Below are positions 26,789 through 34,750 of a stretch of DNA of 64,000 nt, piece by piece. This stretch comes from JBGAJN01 sp044224905 (lineage in GTDB: Bacteria > Verrucomicrobiota > Verrucomicrobiia > Limisphaerales > JBGAJN01). Positions within the stretch are counted from its first letter, which is position 1. Every line of letters begins with the position of its first letter. The notes under the pieces are model-generated. The model saw nothing but the letters and a program-made list of their open reading frames with translations, had not been told where the DNA came from and did no database searches. The translations under genes and the position numbers were made by a program. The stretch covers positions 2,170,001-2,234,000 of the forward strand of contig JBGAJN010000001.1 in NCBI GenBank assembly GCA_044224905.1. Reading direction: 5' to 3'.

Positions 26789-28273
26789 TCAATATGGATT
26801 ATAATGCGCCTCTACAACGATCATGCAGGACGGATTTTCCAATTGTTCAAAAGCAAGTGCAGTTAATCGATCACCATGACCCACGACCCGAACAACGTGC
26901 GTTCCTCGGCGTTGCGCTTGCATTACTGAATAAGGCGATTGCCCGTTCGCGTTTTGATCGAGCCAGCCATTGGAGGCAGGCTGGCCCACAATTCCAAGGT
27001 CCGCATGTGAAGCAAGCACGTCATTCACAATAACAACTACTTCCTCCCGCGTCCGGTTCCATGAGCGTTGAAAGCCGCGAACTTCGCCGATTCCAGCTTG
27101 AAGATTTCCCGCAGCCTTCACTATATCAACGCACTCTCTTAACCGAATATTTGCCAACCGGATAATTTCTTGAATCTCTCCTTTGCGAGAAACCTCAACT
27201 ACAGCGCGTACTTTTTTAAGATAGCTATTCGGCGGTTCAGGCCTGCGATCAATAATGGACGCAAGATTATCGACGAGTTGTAAAACGTTTGTGTCTTTAC
27301 TGAGATGTAGAGCATTCTTTGCCTTAAGCGGTTCCTTCAGTAATTGGGTTTCCGCGCCTTTTGCGAGAAGTGGTATGTGGTGCTTCTCACAAAGCCATCG
27401 CGCCCCCAGCTCAAAAAGTACGTAGGTGCTCGCAAAAGACTGGGGTGTTAACAGGCTGAGAAAAGCGGGGACTTCGCGAATCTCATGGCGCAAGACATCG
27501 TCCGTATTGGCACCGCCCTGCAACTTAGATCCTTCGACGCTCGTGCATACGAAATCACTTCGCCGGAGGTGAAGAGCGTCGGACAGCATGTCGACAAGCT
27601 TGTCTGCTAGATCTTCATCTACACTGCTGTGACTAATGAAGACAAGCTTCTCGGTTTTTGTTGGTGATTGGTCTTTAGGCATGGGTTTACTTTTTGGTGC
27701 AAGTCGGAAGAACGGTGGTCCAGGATTATCGCGATTGAGTCCATCGACTATAATACCTTCCCGCTTGAGATCATTCAGAATTTCAAAAGTGAGGTCGCAA
27801 TCAGCTTGGGAAAGGCACACCGGATTACGAATTGATGTATTCCCGTCATGCCACCCTTCAAGCCTTGAAAACACTTCTGTTACTCCTTCGATGATATGCT
27901 CATACTGGTTCGGCTCGTAAACTACATTTACCGTTCGATTGATGATGTCGAGAATCACCTTTCGGATATTATCATATGTGTGGTCATCCATCGGGACCGG
28001 ATCACCACCAAGCGACGACGGACCTAGTTGGCTAACGAATTGTTCGCCTTCGAACGTCAGGCCCCCTATGACCGTAACGTGGTTGAAAACAAGATCGCCA
28101 CGAACGGGGATTTTGCTCGGCACAACTTGACTAAGGTAGCCCCGTTTTTCGGCAGAAATGATCCGATTTGCAATACGTTGAAACTCCCGGAGAGAGTCGC
28201 GATCGTGATCTAACGGCTCAAATTTTGTTTTACCGTTGGCGACTTGTTCTAGTATGTCACGCATGAGTTGCAT
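26789..28273 (-). CDS. TIR-domain protein, putative NADase effector
   Basis: A 494-residue protein. A TIR domain at about 228-360 begins KLVFISHSSVDEDLADKLVDML and contains YVLFELGARWL, where Glu takes the place of the catalytic Glu of NAD-cleaving TIRs. The N-terminal ~220 residues and C-terminal ~130 are unfamiliar and may sense infection or bind a partner. TIR proteins in bacterial defence kill or stop the infected cell by NAD+ depletion or signalling. A small gene lies 9 bases upstream on the same strand. AT-richer than the housekeeping genes, consistent with transfer. Confidence 0.8.
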   Translation of the reverse strand: MQLMRDILEQVANGKTKFEPLDHDRDSLREFQRIANRIISAEKRGYLSQVVPSKIPVRGDLVFNHVTVIGGLTFEGEQFVSQLGPSSLGGDPVPMDDHTYDNIRKVILDIINRTVNVVYEPNQYEHIIEGVTEVFSRLEGWHDGNTSIRNPVCLSQADCDLTFEILNDLKREGIIVDGLNRDNPGPPFFRLAPKSKPMPKDQSPTKTEKLVFISHSSVDEDLADKLVDMLSDALHLRRSDFVCTSVEGSKLQGGANTDDVLRHEIREVPAFLSLLTPQSFASTYVLFELGARWLCEKHHIPLLAKGAETQLLKEPLKAKNALHLSKDTNVLQLVDNLASIIDRRPEPPNSYLKKVRAVVEVSRKGEIQEIIRLANIRLRECVDIVKAAGNLQAGIGEVRGFQRSWNRTREEVVVIVNDVLASHADLGIVGQPASNGWLDQNANGQSPYSVMQAQRRGTHVVRVVGHGDRLTALAFEQLENPSCMIVVEAHYNPY

Positions 28274-28282
28274 CGGCGCCCT

Positions 28283-28513
28283 TTATACGAAATTTGCCAC
28301 GATTTTCTCAGGATCGGAATGCAGCTCGCCCCCGACAATAATAAAGCGCTCCAGATTGTCGCCGCAATAAACGACGCACATGTCCACGAGGACGGAAGGT
28401 TTGAGTTTGGTAGGGACGCCGCGCTGCAGTATCCGGTCATCGCGGCGCGATGCCCCAACCTCGCCCGAAGCATTCGCGGACGCACCCGGTTTTGCGTCAG
28501 TTTTCTGCGCCAT
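28283..28513 (-). CDS. Small protein upstream of TIR gene
   Basis: A 76-residue frame ending 9 bases before the TIR gene on the same strand. After a polar N-terminus it has VPTKLKPSVLVDMCVVYCGDNLERFIIVGGE, which looks like a real beta-rich chain. Its spacing suggests an operon with the TIR gene. No family recognised. Confidence 0.5.
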   Translation of the reverse strand: MAQKTDAKPGASANASGEVGASRRDDRILQRGVPTKLKPSVLVDMCVVYCGDNLERFIIVGGELHSDPEKIVANFV

Positions 28514-28554
28514 GAGGGGCAGTCTAGGAAACGGTCATGAAATTGAAAGCGTTT

Positions 28555-28566
28555 TGAACCGGTTCA
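28555..28566. promoter_or_regulatory. 12-bp palindrome TGAACCGGTTCA
   Basis: A perfect 12-bp palindrome in the divergent region between the TIR cluster and the replication module. Position suits an operator; too short to be sure. Confidence 0.25.
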
Positions 28567-28768
28567 CCACCCTCCCGCGCGGCTTTTCAATCAGCAGGGG
28601 GCCAGCTCGATGCTCAAATCAAAAGTCATCTGCCGCGGGTTGGATTTGGTCGGCGTCAGAAAACTACTATGCAAAGTCCGACGCCACCGAAACTGACACC
28701 GACGCGACTTGCGAGCGTGTTGGATGAACCCACTCGCGCCCAGTGGATAGTCACAAAATTTGCCGCAA

Positions 28769-28777
28769 ATGGCAAGT
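28769..28777 (+). promoter_or_regulatory. Half-site ATGGCAAGT upstream of replication-relaxation gene
   Basis: ATGGCAAGT at 28769-28777 equals one arm of the 20-bp palindrome at 29726-29745 and lies 45 bases upstream of the ATG at 28822. The two sites flank the replication-relaxation gene, suggesting one DNA-binding protein acts at both. Confidence 0.3.
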
Positions 28778-28821
28778 TGTGCCGTCTCCCCCATTTCTCC
28801 TGTTTCCATCATTGTAGCGGA

Positions 28822-29748
28822 ATGGAGAAAAAACGATCACCCCGCTTCAAACGCGTTTCCCCGGCTGTCCCGATCCAGTTAACCGAGCGCGACCACGAAA
28901 TCATCCGGCTCGTCCAGCGGCATCGTTTTCTTCGTTCCCGTCTGATCGTGGCGCTCATGGGCGGCAGTGAGCAGCAGATCGTGCGGCGGTTGCAGTTGCT
29001 CTTTCATCATGGCTACCTCGAACGTCCGCGCGCCCAAATCCAATACTACGACCGCGGCGGCTCACGCACCATTGCATACGGGTTAGGAAATAAAGGGGGT
29101 GTGTTGTTGCGGCAGGAGCTTGGCATTGCTGTGCATCCTGATTCATGGAGCGAAAAGAATCACGCGATCGGCCGGATGTTTCTTGAACACGCACTTTTGG
29201 TATCCGACATCATGACGTCCCTTGAACTTGCCTGCCGAAAGCGAGGCGATGTCCGACTGATATACGAAGACCAGCTTGCACTTCAATCGGAACGGGAGCC
29301 GTTTCAGTGGCGTGTGAAGTTGCAGAATGGCGTGACGCTCGGCGTGGTTCCCGACCGCGTATTCGCCTTGGAATACACAGATCAAAACGGCCAGATACAG
29401 CGGGCATATTTCTTCCTTGAGGCCGACCGGGGCACCATGCCGGTGACGCGGAGCAACCTTTCCCAAACGTCATTCACTCGCAAACTCCTCGCATACGAAG
29501 CCACCTGGACGAAGAAGATTCACCAGCAACATCTGGGTATCCATCGGTTCCGTGTGCTCACAGTCACCACGAGTGAAGCGCGGGTGGAATCCCTCCTGGA
29601 AGCCTGTTCCCAATTGAAACGCGGTCACGGCCTATTTCTCTTTGCTGACCGGACAGTTTTAGAAAAGGACCTGTTCTCTCCAGTCTGGCGAAACGGGAAA
29701 TCGGGCGAAATGGCAGCGATTCTCGACTTGCCATATATGGCAAGTTAG
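28822..29748 (+). CDS. Replication-relaxation family protein
   Basis: A 308-residue protein matching the Replic_Relax family: an N-terminal winged helix (LTERDHEIIRLVQRHRFLRSRLIVALM, VRRLQLLFHHGYLER) and a C-terminal domain with VPDRVFALEYTD and FFLEADRGTMPV. These proteins are encoded next to primases and DNA-transfer genes on plasmids and integrative elements and are thought to help open or process the origin. ATG 28822 is used because the upstream in-frame extension from 28669 is not protein-like. It opens the rightward replication module. Confidence 0.85.
   Translation: MEKKRSPRFKRVSPAVPIQLTERDHEIIRLVQRHRFLRSRLIVALMGGSEQQIVRRLQLLFHHGYLERPRAQIQYYDRGGSRTIAYGLGNKGGVLLRQELGIAVHPDSWSEKNHAIGRMFLEHALLVSDIMTSLELACRKRGDVRLIYEDQLALQSEREPFQWRVKLQNGVTLGVVPDRVFALEYTDQNGQIQRAYFFLEADRGTMPVTRSNLSQTSFTRKLLAYEATWTKKIHQQHLGIHRFRVLTVTTSEARVESLLEACSQLKRGHGLFLFADRTVLEKDLFSPVWRNGKSGEMAAILDLPYMAS
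29726..29745. promoter_or_regulatory. 20-bp perfect palindrome, operator or iteron-like
   Basis: ACTTGCCATATATGGCAAGT is a perfect 20-bp palindrome overlapping the last codons of the replication-relaxation gene and lying 106 bases before the primase ATG. Size and symmetry fit a dimeric regulator controlling the primase operon. Confidence 0.5.
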
Positions 29749-29851
29749 CACGTCTTCTGGGTTTTCTTGGGGACAGTTAGGATGCCCCTTGGATGCAGCT
29801 CAACTTCGTGAGCGGCACAGTTCTTCACAACCAACCATAGGAGTATATCCC

Positions 29852-30871
29852 ATGCCTAAATCATCGTTCGTCGACTTCAAAGCCATCAAAGCGGCCGTCA
29901 CCATGGAGCAGGTTCTTGAGCACTACGGCCTGCTTTCCAAATTCAAGCGAGGCACCGATAGCTTGAGCGGTCCCTGTCCCATCCACAAAGGCAGCAACCC
30001 AACGCAGTTCCGGGTCAGTATCAGCAAGAATGTCTGGAATTGCTTCTCCGAATGCAAACATGGAGGCAATGTCCTCGACTTCATTGCGCGGATGGACAAC
30101 GTGAGCATTCACGCCGCGGCCATTAAAGCCATTGAGTGGTTTCATCTCGATCCCGAATCCATGTCGGTGAGTGCCGAACAAGGAGATCACGAGTCAGGTG
30201 AACCTACACCTCAGCAGGAGGCGCCCGCACCAAAGCCGCTAGCTAAAACGCCACCGGCAGCGGAGAGCGGTGCCCCCAACAAGCCGCTCCAGTTCCGTCT
30301 GGACAAGCTCGATCGTGAACATCCCTACCTCAAAGACCGTGGCCTCACCCTGGAAACCCTCGTGGATTTCGGGGTCGGATACTGCGCCAAAGGAATGATG
30401 GCTGACCGGATCGCCATCCCCATCCACAATCCTGACGGTAAGGTAGTAGCGTATGCAGGACGTTTCCCCGGTGAACCTGGTGACGACACTCCCAAATACA
30501 AGCTGCCACCGGGATTCCGGAAATCGCTCGAATTGTTCAACCTTGATCGAGCGATCAAGGAATCACCCGACAAGCCATTGGTCATCGTGGAGGGTTTCTT
30601 CGATTGCATGAAGCTCCACCAATGCGGCTGTCGCAAGGTGGTTGCCCTCATGGGCAGCACCATGTCAGGCGCACAGGAGGAGCTGATTCGCAAATACACC
30701 GACCGGCACAGCCACGTCATCGTCATGCTCGACGAAGACGAGGCGGGCAGGGCGGGACGCGAAGACATCGCAGTTCGTCTCGCTAAGTTCGTTTTTGTGA
30801 AGATTCACACCTTTGCCAAAGACGGACAGCAGCCAGAACAACTCACGGCTGAGGAGATCGCAAGCCTCTGA
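29852..30871 (+). CDS. DNA primase with CHC2 zinc finger and Toprim domain
   Basis: A 339-residue primase. The zinc finger is GPCPIHKGSNPTQF...NVWNCFSECKHGGNVLDFI at about residues 35-75, then an Ala/Pro-rich linker and a Toprim domain with VIVEGFFDCMKL, AGYC-type and VIVMLDEDEAGRAG motifs. It lacks the C-terminal helicase-binding domain of DnaG, as in element-borne primases. AGGAG-type ribosome site (29840-29843) precedes ATG 29852. It follows the replication-relaxation gene and its palindrome. Confidence 0.87.
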   Translation: MPKSSFVDFKAIKAAVTMEQVLEHYGLLSKFKRGTDSLSGPCPIHKGSNPTQFRVSISKNVWNCFSECKHGGNVLDFIARMDNVSIHAAAIKAIEWFHLDPESMSVSAEQGDHESGEPTPQQEAPAPKPLAKTPPAAESGAPNKPLQFRLDKLDREHPYLKDRGLTLETLVDFGVGYCAKGMMADRIAIPIHNPDGKVVAYAGRFPGEPGDDTPKYKLPPGFRKSLELFNLDRAIKESPDKPLVIVEGFFDCMKLHQCGCRKVVALMGSTMSGAQEELIRKYTDRHSHVIVMLDEDEAGRAGREDIAVRLAKFVFVKIHTFAKDGQQPEQLTAEEIASL

Positions 30872-30878
30872 GTCAGCC

Positions 30879-31163
30879 ATGCAACCGCAGAGCGGCCAGA
30901 CTGAATTCTTCGGTCTGGCCCCGCAACCACAGCCGCATCCATATCGGCTTCGCGTTAATGACGTGATCCGTATCGAAGGCCGGCTGGGTCTGGTCGTCCG
31001 GGTCAACGAATGCGCGGCGGTGGTCGAGATGAATCGGCCACCCCGTGTGTTCACCACCCGCTTCGACAAACTCGTCCGGTTTCAACCTCCACCCCTCCGG
31101 TTCCGCATTTCGCCCAATTCCGAAATCGAAATCGTGAACCGCAAACGAAAGGAAACCACATGA
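30879..31163 (+). CDS. Small plasmid-type protein of unknown function
   Basis: A 94-residue protein starting MQPQSGQTEFFGLAPQ with a central beta-rich unit (RLRVNDVIRIEGRLGLVVRVNECAAVVEM). It starts 8 bases after the primase stop, and its own stop overlaps the next ATG (ATGA at 31160). Composition and tight spacing support a real gene. No family named. Confidence 0.6.
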   Translation: MQPQSGQTEFFGLAPQPQPHPYRLRVNDVIRIEGRLGLVVRVNECAAVVEMNRPPRVFTTRFDKLVRFQPPPLRFRISPNSEIEIVNRKRKETT

Positions 31164-31246
31164 AAACACTTCGAGAACTTGATCCAGCCGTCATTGGCTT
31201 GATCCAACCCAAAACTAGCTATGGATGTGCATTGTTCAACCTGTAG
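31160..31246 (+). CDS. 28-residue peptide overlapping the next gene
   Basis: ATG at 31160 opens MKTLRELDPAVIGLIQPK and stops at 31246, overlapping the start of the following gene (31221) by 26 bases. It begins in the ATGA overlap of the gene before, so ribosomes should enter it. It may be a true small protein or a leader that couples translation. Confidence 0.4.
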   Translation: MKTLRELDPAVIGLIQPKTSYGCALFNL

Positions 31247-31550
31247 CGAACCGTGGGATGTGTATCACCTCTGGCATGACGCGATCTTCGAGACTGGGTT
31301 AAGTCAGGAAGATGCCGAAGCGTGGTGCCGACTTCCCCGCCCAGAAAAGTTGTCAGACCGATATCGGAAGGAATTCCGAGCGGTCGGCTGGGAATTCGGA
31401 TCATCAATCATCAATGTGATTCGTTGTCCCGGCTGTCCCAAGGATGCCAAACCTGATCCTGAACGACTCGCCACCAAGCATGCCTTGGAAGAGTTGATGG
31501 GCGATGACGACGATGGATTGGCAGCCGCATTCGAGGACTACCGCCTATGA
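31221..31550 (+). CDS. Conserved plasmid-type Cys-rich protein
   Basis: A 109-residue protein with an N-terminal MDVHCSTCSEPWDVYHL (CxxC) and a second Cys pair in VIRCPGCPKDAKPDPERLA, ending DGLAAAFEDYRL. I recognise the pattern as a recurrent small protein of mobile elements, though without a function. The two CxxC pairs suggest a zinc site. Its stop overlaps the next start (ATGA at 31547). Confidence 0.7.
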   Translation: MDVHCSTCSEPWDVYHLWHDAIFETGLSQEDAEAWCRLPRPEKLSDRYRKEFRAVGWEFGSSIINVIRCPGCPKDAKPDPERLATKHALEELMGDDDDGLAAAFEDYRL

Positions 31551-31822
31551 ATCCCACTGCTCAGTTCCGTCTCGGACATATTGTCTCCACACCGAATGCC
31601 CTCGCTCAGATTCCGAACTCGGACATCCTGAGTGCGATAGCGCGCCACCAATCAGGTGATTGGGGTGACATGGATGATGAAGATCGGGAGGCCAACAACT
31701 GTGCCTTGAAAGAAGGCACACGGCTCCTCTCGGTATATCACTCCACCAAGGGCGTGAAGTTCTGGATCATCACCGAAGCGGATCGGTCCTCGACCTGTGT
31801 CCTCCTCCCGGAGGACTACTAA
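31547..31822 (+). CDS. Conserved hypothetical mobile-element protein
   Basis: A 91-residue protein, MNPTAQFRLGHIVSTPNALAQ at the start and KGVKFWIITEADRSSTCVLLP at the end; it has an acidic middle (GDMDDEDREANN). Proteins of this shape occur next to ArdC and RadC genes on plasmids and integrative elements. ATGA overlap with the preceding gene; a strong terminator follows. Confidence 0.65.
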   Translation: MNPTAQFRLGHIVSTPNALAQIPNSDILSAIARHQSGDWGDMDDEDREANNCALKEGTRLLSVYHSTKGVKFWIITEADRSSTCVLLPEDY

Positions 31823-31827
31823 ACACG

Positions 31828-31850
31828 GGCCTCTTTCGGGAGGCCTTTTT
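31828..31850 (+). terminator. Rho-independent terminator
   Basis: GGCCTC (31828-31833) pairs with GAGGCC (31840-31845) around TTTCGG, followed by TTTTT (31846-31850), shortly after the stop of the preceding gene. It separates the primase operon from ardC. Confidence 0.8.
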
Positions 31851-31975
31851 CTTTCCGGCAGCATTCTGCTGCCTGATTCCCTCGCTGGTATGGGCCGTCC
31901 CGCCTCCAGTCGAGAGACCATCCCCAACCAGAGGCACTCTGATTCCTCAGATGGACGGCAGAAGGAGAAACCTCC

Positions 31976-32872
31976 GTGAATACGGAAGCATATCAACACA
32001 TCACTGATCGAATTATCACCCTGCTATCGCAGGGCACCGTTCCCTGGCACAAGCCATGGAAAGCTAGGACCGGGTTACCCCGGAACTTCGTCACCAAGAA
32101 GCCATATCGAGGAATCAACGTATTCCTCCTTATCGCCATGAGCTACGAATCTCCCTTCTGGCTCACGTTCCGTCAAGCATCCCAGCTCGGCGCAACAGTG
32201 CGGAAGGGAGAGAAGGCGTGTCCGGTGGTTTTCTGGAAACCTTGGATGATTGAGGACAAGGAATCGGGCGAGGAACGGAACGTTCCGCTGCTTCGGTTCT
32301 ACCATGTCTTCAATATTGCGCAGTGCGATGCCATTGGAGACGCACCCTTGACTGCTGATGCAGTTACAGTCACCAAGCCAGCGGAGATTGTTGCCAACAT
32401 GCCACAGCGACCGGTGATCCGGCACGGCATGACCCGCGCCTTCTATTCCCCAGCGGAAGACCTCATCGGAATGCCGGCACGGGAACGGTTCGAGAAGGAG
32501 GATGAGTATTACTCGACACTCTTCCATGAACTTGTTCACTCGACCGGCCACGAGAAGCGGCTCAAGCGGACGACACTCACAGAATCCACCGGCTTCGGTT
32601 CCAATCCTTATTCTAAAGAGGAATTGATAGCGGAGATGGGCGCGACGTTTCTCTGCGGTCACGCAGAGATCGTCGAGCGGACAATTGACAATTCCGCCGC
32701 CTATCTCAAGGGCTGGCTGGATCAGTTGCGGAATGACAAGAAGCTCATCGTCCAAGCTGCCGCCCAGGCGCAAAAGGCGGTGGACTTCATACTCGGGAAC
32801 ATTGCAGCGCCATCGCAGGCCAATGGAGATGAAGTCACACCGGCACCAGTGTCAGCGGAGGTGACTATATGA
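31976..32872 (+). CDS. ardC: ArdC-like antirestriction protein
   Basis: A 298-residue protein. The N-terminal ssDNA-binding domain (QGTVPWHKPWKAR...FVTKKPYRGINVFLL) is followed by a zincin-like domain with HELVHSTGHEKRL (HExxH) and GATFLCGHAEI. ArdC protects incoming single-stranded element DNA from host restriction. GTG start at 31976, supported by AGGAG 9 bases upstream. Its stop overlaps the next start (ATGA). Its presence suits an element that enters new hosts by conjugation. Confidence 0.9.
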   Translation: MNTEAYQHITDRIITLLSQGTVPWHKPWKARTGLPRNFVTKKPYRGINVFLLIAMSYESPFWLTFRQASQLGATVRKGEKACPVVFWKPWMIEDKESGEERNVPLLRFYHVFNIAQCDAIGDAPLTADAVTVTKPAEIVANMPQRPVIRHGMTRAFYSPAEDLIGMPARERFEKEDEYYSTLFHELVHSTGHEKRLKRTTLTESTGFGSNPYSKEELIAEMGATFLCGHAEIVERTIDNSAAYLKGWLDQLRNDKKLIVQAAAQAQKAVDFILGNIAAPSQANGDEVTPAPVSAEVTI

Positions 32873-33330
32873 AAGCCTTCAATCCCAAGGAATTCAAAGT
32901 CACCGCGCTCAGGGAGTGTCCACTGCCGGCGGAAATGCTGGTCTGCGACACTCCCGACAAGGCTGTCGAGTATTGGCGGCTCCACATTGCGACGGACGTG
33001 CGATTCAACCCGGAATGTGAATGTTTCGTGGTGTTGCTCTTGAACACACGTCGTCGCGTCCGGGGTCACCAGCTCCTCACGATTGGTACGATGGATACCT
33101 TGCTCGTTGACCCTCGAATTGTGTTCAGAAGTGCAATCGTCGCCAGCGCTGCCGCCGTGGTGCTAGCACACAATCATCCAAGCGGCGAGCCACAACCCTC
33201 CGAGGCCGACATCAAAGTGACCCGCGATTTGATCCGCGCGGGCCAACTCCTGAGACTAGAAGTGCTGGATCACATCATCATCGGCAATCCAAACCATTGT
33301 TCTTTACGTGAATTGGGTTATTTTTACTAG
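32869..33330 (+). CDS. RadC-like JAMM-domain protein
   Basis: A 153-residue protein with the JAMM metal-binding signature HNHPSGEPQPSEAD followed by VTRDLIRAGQLLRLEVLDHIII, as in the RadC/YkfG family. It lacks the N-terminal helix-hairpin-helix of long RadC proteins, as is usual for plasmid and prophage copies. Start overlaps ardC stop by ATGA. The role of these proteins is not settled; they are commonly linked to mobile DNA. A strong terminator follows. Confidence 0.87.
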   Translation: MKAFNPKEFKVTALRECPLPAEMLVCDTPDKAVEYWRLHIATDVRFNPECECFVVLLLNTRRRVRGHQLLTIGTMDTLLVDPRIVFRSAIVASAAAVVLAHNHPSGEPQPSEADIKVTRDLIRAGQLLRLEVLDHIIIGNPNHCSLRELGYFY

Positions 33331-33353
33331 CTCCGGGTAACGCCGAGCACACG

Positions 33354-33388
33354 GGCGATTCTTCGCAATTTCGAAGAATCGCCTTTTT
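33354..33388 (+). terminator. Strong rho-independent terminator closing the replication module
   Basis: GGCGATTCTTCG (33354-33365) pairs perfectly with CGAAGAATCGCC (33372-33383) around CAATTT, followed by TTTTT (33384-33388). It lies 24 bases after the RadC-like stop and has a 12-bp stem. Confidence 0.87.
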
Positions 33389-33585
33389 AATTCATGATGT
33401 ATCGGCTTCCGCAATTCGCCCTCGGCTTATTTAAGTTTGAGTAAGGTCTTTGGCACGAGCGACAAGGGTTATGCGATGCTTGCGAGACGCTAGAGTAATG
33501 GATAAGAGAAAGGCCACCTGATGCACCAGATGGCCTATGCGATACATAGATCGCTATTCTATAAGTTTTAGCAAAAAGGTCCAAA

Positions 33586-34062
33586 TCAAATTTGAACGGC
33601 AAGAGCATCACTCCAACACACATTCCTTTGTAATGTTCGCATTTCCCACCGCCAACTGCAACCATCCCAATAGAGACATCGCACATGACGATGACTTTCT
33701 GATCCATAAAAATATATGGTGCCAAAGAAGTGAATCACGTGCTCTTTCCAACGATTCGGAATCATCACTTGATTGCAGGGAGTCAGCAACCAATCAAGGA
33801 CTTGGGCGCTACACACCGTTTTCTTACCCAACTCCATGCACAGTTCGTGCCAAGTTTTTGCATTCAAGTTATTAACCTGTCGAATTGGTCTGTATAAAGA
33901 TATATTGGCGTCCCTCCAAACGAGTAATCCGCTCGTACGCCGGCGTAACTGCTGACTTGCCGGAAGCACCGCCCACGCTTTAGCTGGGATGAAAGGCATT
34001 AAATTACAGTTGATAATTCTTGCGGATGTGGTGCCCGCTTTTCTGTCTATCACTTTTTTCAT
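33586..34062 (-). CDS. Hypothetical protein, basic N-terminus
   Basis: A 158-residue protein starting MKKVIDRKAGTTSARI, with Trp- and Cys-rich segments (NLNAKTWHELCMELGKKTVC, RCLYWDGCSWRWEM). AAGAGG lies about 7 bases before the ATG. A palindromic operator candidate sits just upstream. No family recognised. AT-richer than its surroundings. Confidence 0.55.
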   Translation of the reverse strand: MKKVIDRKAGTTSARIINCNLMPFIPAKAWAVLPASQQLRRRTSGLLVWRDANISLYRPIRQVNNLNAKTWHELCMELGKKTVCSAQVLDWLLTPCNQVMIPNRWKEHVIHFFGTIYFYGSESHRHVRCLYWDGCSWRWEMRTLQRNVCWSDALAVQI

Positions 34063-34083
34063 GATCGCCTCTTAAAACTAAAA

Positions 34084-34101
34084 TGGCCAAACATTTGGCC
34101 A
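34084..34101. promoter_or_regulatory. Inverted repeat TGGCCAAA/TTTGGCCA, operator candidate
   Basis: Two perfect 8-bp arms (34084-34091 and 34094-34101) around CA, 22 bases upstream of the leftward gene's ATG at 34062. This is a typical position for a repressor site. Confidence 0.45.
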
Positions 34102-34109
34102 AGCTGGAG

Positions 34110-34132
34110 GGCGAATCCGTTTTAGATTCGCC
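34110..34132. repeat. Short hairpin near the operator
   Basis: GGCGAATC (34110-34117) pairs with GATTCGCC (34125-34132) around CGTTTTA, adjacent to the operator candidate. No T-run follows; role unknown. Confidence 0.35.
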
Positions 34133-34750
34133 ATAGCTTTCAGAGGCATAGACAACTCATTTCATTGAGTTTTCTAAGGAGGAGTAAGACGCAAAGCGCC
34201 ATTCCGTCTTCCTTATCCGGTTTTTCGATATTTCAAAGATGTGAACTCAATGACACCCGGGAAATACGGAGACAAAAATATCAACAATCCAGCGAAAGGT
34301 TGGTTGAAGCACTTTGACTATTTTTGCTGTCGCGTTGTGGATTCAACCGGAAGGAATAGCTGCGGTATTCCCGTTGACCTTCCAGCGAACCGCCGTTGGA
34401 AGGCTGTTGGAAGTTGAATCGGTGCGGCATCTCTCCGGCTTCAACACAGTTCATTGTGTGACACGAATGCGGCGCCCTTGTTTCGAGGCCGGTTGTGCGG
34501 GACCCGTGAAGGCATTTCGGATCGATATAAAGCAATCATCTGACTGCAGAGGCAGATCCGGAAATGATTTTGGAATTGGAGAGGAAGGAAAAATTGTTCG
34601 GGCGAAAACTGATAATTAGGCCACTTAAAGCTATGGCGAAACGATATGCAATTGACAAAGTGCGAGCCGTTTACTTGCCGTCATGCAAGTGCGGAAATCA
34701 TATCAAATCTAGCTGTCGTTTGTCAATCCCCGCAGCGCTCCCGACCATTC
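34133..34750. other. Long gap without a supported gene
   Basis: About 620 bases between the palindromic leader and the end of the pseudokinase gene. Short open frames on both strands (for example minus strand 34281-34535 and plus strand 34314-34619) lack ribosome sites and family motifs. The stretch may be old mobile DNA. Confidence 0.4.

Noticed and set aside
34281..34535. Small minus-strand open frame
   Set aside because: No ribosome site, no recognisable motif, and an overlapping frame on the other strand is equally open.
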